From assembly GCA_001970855.1 (NCBI GenBank), contig LSSN01004087.1, positions 1 through 11,453 on the forward strand: 11,453 nt of DNA, written 5' to 3'. The translations under genes and the position numbers were made by a program. The notes below the pieces were generated by a model. The model worked only from the letters and a program-made list of their open reading frames with translations. It had not been told where the DNA came from and made no database searches. Origin of the DNA: Smittium culicis. Its lineage: Eukaryota > Kickxellomycota > Harpellomycetes > Harpellales > Legeriomycetaceae. This document shows positions 9,499 through 11,453 of this stretch, piece after piece. Position 1 is the first letter of the stretch, and each line of letters opens with the position of its first letter.

Positions 9499-9519
9499 CG
9501 AAAAGTTGAATTATAGGTA

Positions 9520-10360
9520 GAATCGGATCCATTTGAGGCATTTGTTAAATTGCTTGAAATTCGATAGCACGAGTTAAAAAACTGAGTGTTTGGAAAAAAT
9601 GGATATCTGGGCAAGTATGCTACCAGAGGAATAAGTGCAAGTTTTTTGCCAGATATTTTTTATTGAATATATATTTAAAAGGTATTGAATTCTTCGGGTT
9701 TCTGGATATTATTCCTGACAAGAGGGGGATGTACCTGGTGATAAATTCAATAAATTATGGGTATGAGTAACTATCTAAGTGCCTCATCAACTTATCAGTT
9801 TATGTATACCTATTTTTCAAGTGATAAGTTTGAAATCCATAGTGTTAGCATTCGTGGGATATACACTTGTAATAGTATTTGATTAAAATATCTACATATC
9901 TGAAATTAATTTATTGTCGAGAAATTCTTTTTTTTTTATCTTTGCGATATTAAAATAAATTTAGAGTATCATTATTAACAATTAGTAATTATATATCGGC
10001 ACCTTAATCCTGTTACCCCTAAAATTCAGATGATTATAAAAAAAAAGAATTATTTTGAAGTGAGCGTTGAAATTGGTCTACAGCCAAGTGATATTTTAAT
10101 TATTGGTGTTATATCTACTGTAGAAGTTAAAAGAGATTCTAGGAATAAATCACTCAACTTTTACTTTTTTTAAAAGAAAAAAAAAAAGGATTAGTAACTA
10201 TATAATTGTCGAGATATTCAGGATCTGAATGAAAGTGTTAATAACACTATCTTAGATTTTCGGGCATTAGTTATTTATTCAGGTAGCTGGATCTATTGGT
10301 ACGTCGAGAAAGTTACGGAATTTGAGTGGTTTGAAAAAGGAAGAGGTTTTATAGTTTAAA
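9520..10360 (+). pseudogene. Ty3/Gypsy reverse transcriptase relic
   Basis: The enzyme would copy element RNA into DNA. The phase at 9529-9564 gives PFEAFVKLLEI (N-terminal helix). The phase at 9558-9770 gives VCYQRNK then RYFLLNI (the VDYR.LN...RYPLP.I block), then LKGIEFFGFLDII, keeping the motif-A Asp at 9705-9707, and ends YGYE plus a stop. The next phase, from 9763, gives LSASSTYQ (the NAPSTFQ block, 9775-9798) and DKFEI. YLCD at 9937-9948 may be the YxDD site with one Asp lost. It is followed by LEYHY, a stop, QLVIIYRHL and KKKNYF (10039-10056). After more stops come DIQDLNES and FRALVIYSGSWI (10213-10293; the FLGL.NYYR.FI block) and EFEWFEKGRGF. From SASSTYQ to the end the recognisable pieces share one phase. 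Distance from STYQ to YLCD is about twice the usual length, suggesting a small insertion, or that YLCD is chance. Confidence 0.85.
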
Positions 10361-10397
10361 AGATTCTTATTTTTAATTTTTTTTTTTTTTTTTTTTA

Positions 10398-10737
10398 ATG
10401 AATGAAGTACTTTGATATAATGATTCAAATCTGGGGGGATGTGGAGGGAAACGTCAAATTGATAACGAGATATGAGACACCTTATCTATTAATGATGTAT
10501 TGCTAACTCTGATAACAATCTAGCACAATATATATTTTTTTACAAAATTTGGATATTTTTGACTTTTCGAGTAAGTTTTTTAATTTTTAATTTATTTATT
10601 TATTTTATAATATAGTAATAAGTGGTATTGATTCATAAAATCAGATCACCGATTTCCACTTTTTGGTAAGATTAGGGCGCTGGTAGCTATTTCAATTGGG
10701 TATACTAAAATTTATATTTTATAGAAGATTTATCTAA
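10398..10737 (+). pseudogene. Ty3/Gypsy RNase H relic
   Basis: The enzyme would degrade the RNA strand of the RNA-DNA hybrid. After a 20-base T run (10377-10396), the phase from 10398 gives YNDSNLGGCGGKRQIDNE, matching the TDAS.lGiGgvL.Q block; the first catalytic Asp is kept at 10422-10424. SDHRF at 10641-10655 matches the TDH block, with its Asp kept at 10644-10646. A frame change then gives LGRW, a stop, LFQLGILKFIFYR (10672-10725), the conserved C-terminal RW.L.LQ.y...i.YR block. The intervening 10473-10640 is shortened and too decayed to read. The RT thumb relic ends about 40 bases upstream, so the domain order is intact. Confidence 0.75.
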
Positions 10738-10821
10738 TGGGAGCAAAATCAAATTAAACAAAAATTACGAATATATCTAACTTGATATTATGAAATTCTG
10801 TAATATAATGATGTTGTATAT

Positions 10822-11157
10822 GAGCAGGTTAAAATAGGGATCCACTTTCTTGGAATGATTTTAAGAAGTAAATATTATCTGATAAATATAATTTCGAATG
10901 AGTATCGAGCATACTGCTATGATTTTTTGTATCAGGTTAGAGCGCCGGTGTGATTTACGAAATGCGGTGATAAGTGTATTGGGACTATGTTTCGTTGGGC
11001 TTCGGATCAGCGATACCAAATTTCTTTTTGTCTTAGTTACAGTATTTTTGACGACGCAGCTCATTAATAAAAAATTAGTAAAAACTTTAATTGGCTATAT
11101 CAAATATCGTTTATTGATTCTTTAGTGTCAATTCAAGGCAAGCGAAGCAGTGGATTG
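10822..11157 (+). pseudogene. Ty3/Gypsy integrase relic
   Basis: The enzyme would insert the element DNA into the host chromosome. The phase 10822-10953 gives GIHFLGMILRSKYYL and EYRAYCYDF (HH..CC zinc region). The first Cys is kept at 10915-10917 and the second reads Phe at 10924-10926. A frame change leads to the 75-codon frame 10898-11125, whose C-terminal half reads CFVGLRISDTKF, VLVTVFLTTQLINKK and KTLIGYIKY. This fits the integrase core around the first catalytic Asp, which reads Cys at 10988-10990. After its stop, the same phase continues CQFKASEAVD, matching the second-Asp block with the Asp-containing residues deleted. The third motif was not found before the window ends. The N-terminal part of the 75-codon frame is out of phase with the zinc region and is not meaningful protein. 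Confidence 0.75.
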
Positions 11158-11253
11158 AATATCAACGAAGTCGGAAAAAAAAAATTATTAGATTAGATAT
11201 GAATTTGAGTGCATAAATTCTAAGGAATGGATTCCAAAAGTTTGAGTTGGATC

Positions 11254-11285
11254 AAGGGGGACGACTTTTACCACTCACCCCCCTT
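11254..11285. repeat. GC-rich hairpin near right edge
   Basis: aaggggg at 11254-11260 pairs with ccccctt at 11279-11285, leaving an 18-base loop. This C- and G-run pair is exceptional in such AT-rich DNA. It lies about 100 bases after the last recognisable integrase codons. No function can be assigned, and the remaining bases 11286-11453 hold nothing I recognise. Confidence 0.45.
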
Positions 11286-11453
11286 TCCCTGATTCCCTTC
11301 ATTGTGAGTTGATTAGGAATATAAAGATATAATTACCAGAATGATCGGTAGGAAACAGCGTCGAATACGTATTTAGTAGTAAAAATAGCTGATAACCTTT
11401 ATTTTGAATAATAAGTCTGGGTTTTTGTAAAAAAAATTATACAAGAGGATTTT

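Larger units (their letters stand above)
6240..9500. other. Non-coding stretch rich in A/T homopolymers
   Basis: I support no gene here. Long runs include T at 6664-6676, 7007-7021 and 7447-7463, and A at 7231-7243. An AACCGGTT palindrome is at 8719-8726. Slightly more complex islands near 7245-7440, 7910-8010, 8455-8660 and 8700-8780 contain short frames that could be unrecognised transposon debris. The right part should include the missing gag and protease region of the element at 9520-11157, but I could not recognise either. Confidence 0.5.
9520..11157 (+). mobile_element. Decayed Ty3/Gypsy retrotransposon pol region
   Basis: Landmarks of reverse transcriptase, RNase H and integrase follow one another in the standard Ty3/Gypsy order on the plus strand, spread over all three phases with many stops and small deletions. 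The three domains are described in separate entries. No LTR, primer-binding site, gag or protease was recognised inside the window; the 3' LTR would be beyond or near the right edge, and the 5' end would lie to the left. The region is richer in G and C than its flanks, as expected for formerly coding DNA. It is non-functional. Confidence 0.85.

Noticed and set aside
9600..9770. Reading of CYQRNK and IEFFGFLDIIPDKRG as an integrase zinc tail and first catalytic site
   Set aside because: The reverse-transcriptase reading fits far better: VDYR.LN, RYPLP.I, LKG.kyFskLD and NAPSTFQ blocks follow in order, and the real integrase lies downstream at 10822-11157.
10861..11064. 67-codon minus-strand frame
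   Set aside because: It is antisense to the plus-strand integrase relic and shows no motif of its own.

Overview
This looks like nuclear DNA from a very AT-rich, gene-poor eukaryote. There is no bacterial-style gene packing and there are no Shine-Dalgarno sites. Homopolymer A/T tracts are long and frequent, and decayed Ty3/Gypsy retrotransposon sequence lies at both ends. The window does not identify the species. An AT-rich early-diverging fungus (zygomycete-grade or microsporidian-like) or a protist would fit.

Layout: (1) Positions 1-2060 are a graveyard of integrase-region relics of Ty3/Gypsy elements. Two lie on the minus strand (1-170 and about 1152-1977), and a third (about 513-1085) lies on the plus strand between them. 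The plus-strand relic and the second minus-strand relic meet tail to tail, which creates a degenerate inverted repeat. (2) Positions about 2060-4248 are very AT-rich and I found no gene. The part nearest 4248 should be the 3' flank of the next gene. (3) Positions 4249-6123 (minus strand) hold the only intact gene, an intronless 624-codon frame. It encodes a 10-helix membrane protein of the drug/metabolite-transporter superfamily, most like the SLC35/TPT nucleotide-sugar transporters, with an unusual hydrophilic N-terminal extension of about 300 residues. (4) Positions 6124-9500 are non-coding: a possible 5' leader hairpin and TATA-like sites, long A/T runs, a 10-bp-period repeat, a hexamer repeat, and a few short unassigned frames. 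(5) Positions about 9520-11157 are a second, longer Ty3/Gypsy pol relic on the plus strand, in the standard order reverse transcriptase, RNase H, integrase. Frameshifts, stops and small deletions break it throughout. (6) The last 300 bases hold only a GC-rich hairpin.

The genes do not form a pathway. One apparently functional transporter gene sits in a repeat-rich, decaying region. I found no new multi-gene system. The most informative result is that several open frames and repeats that look anonymous are ordered fragments of Ty3/Gypsy pol. The 88-codon plus-strand frame at 1726-1992 is one example: it is antisense to an integrase relic. Family assignments rest on motif reading by eye and have not been confirmed by any search.
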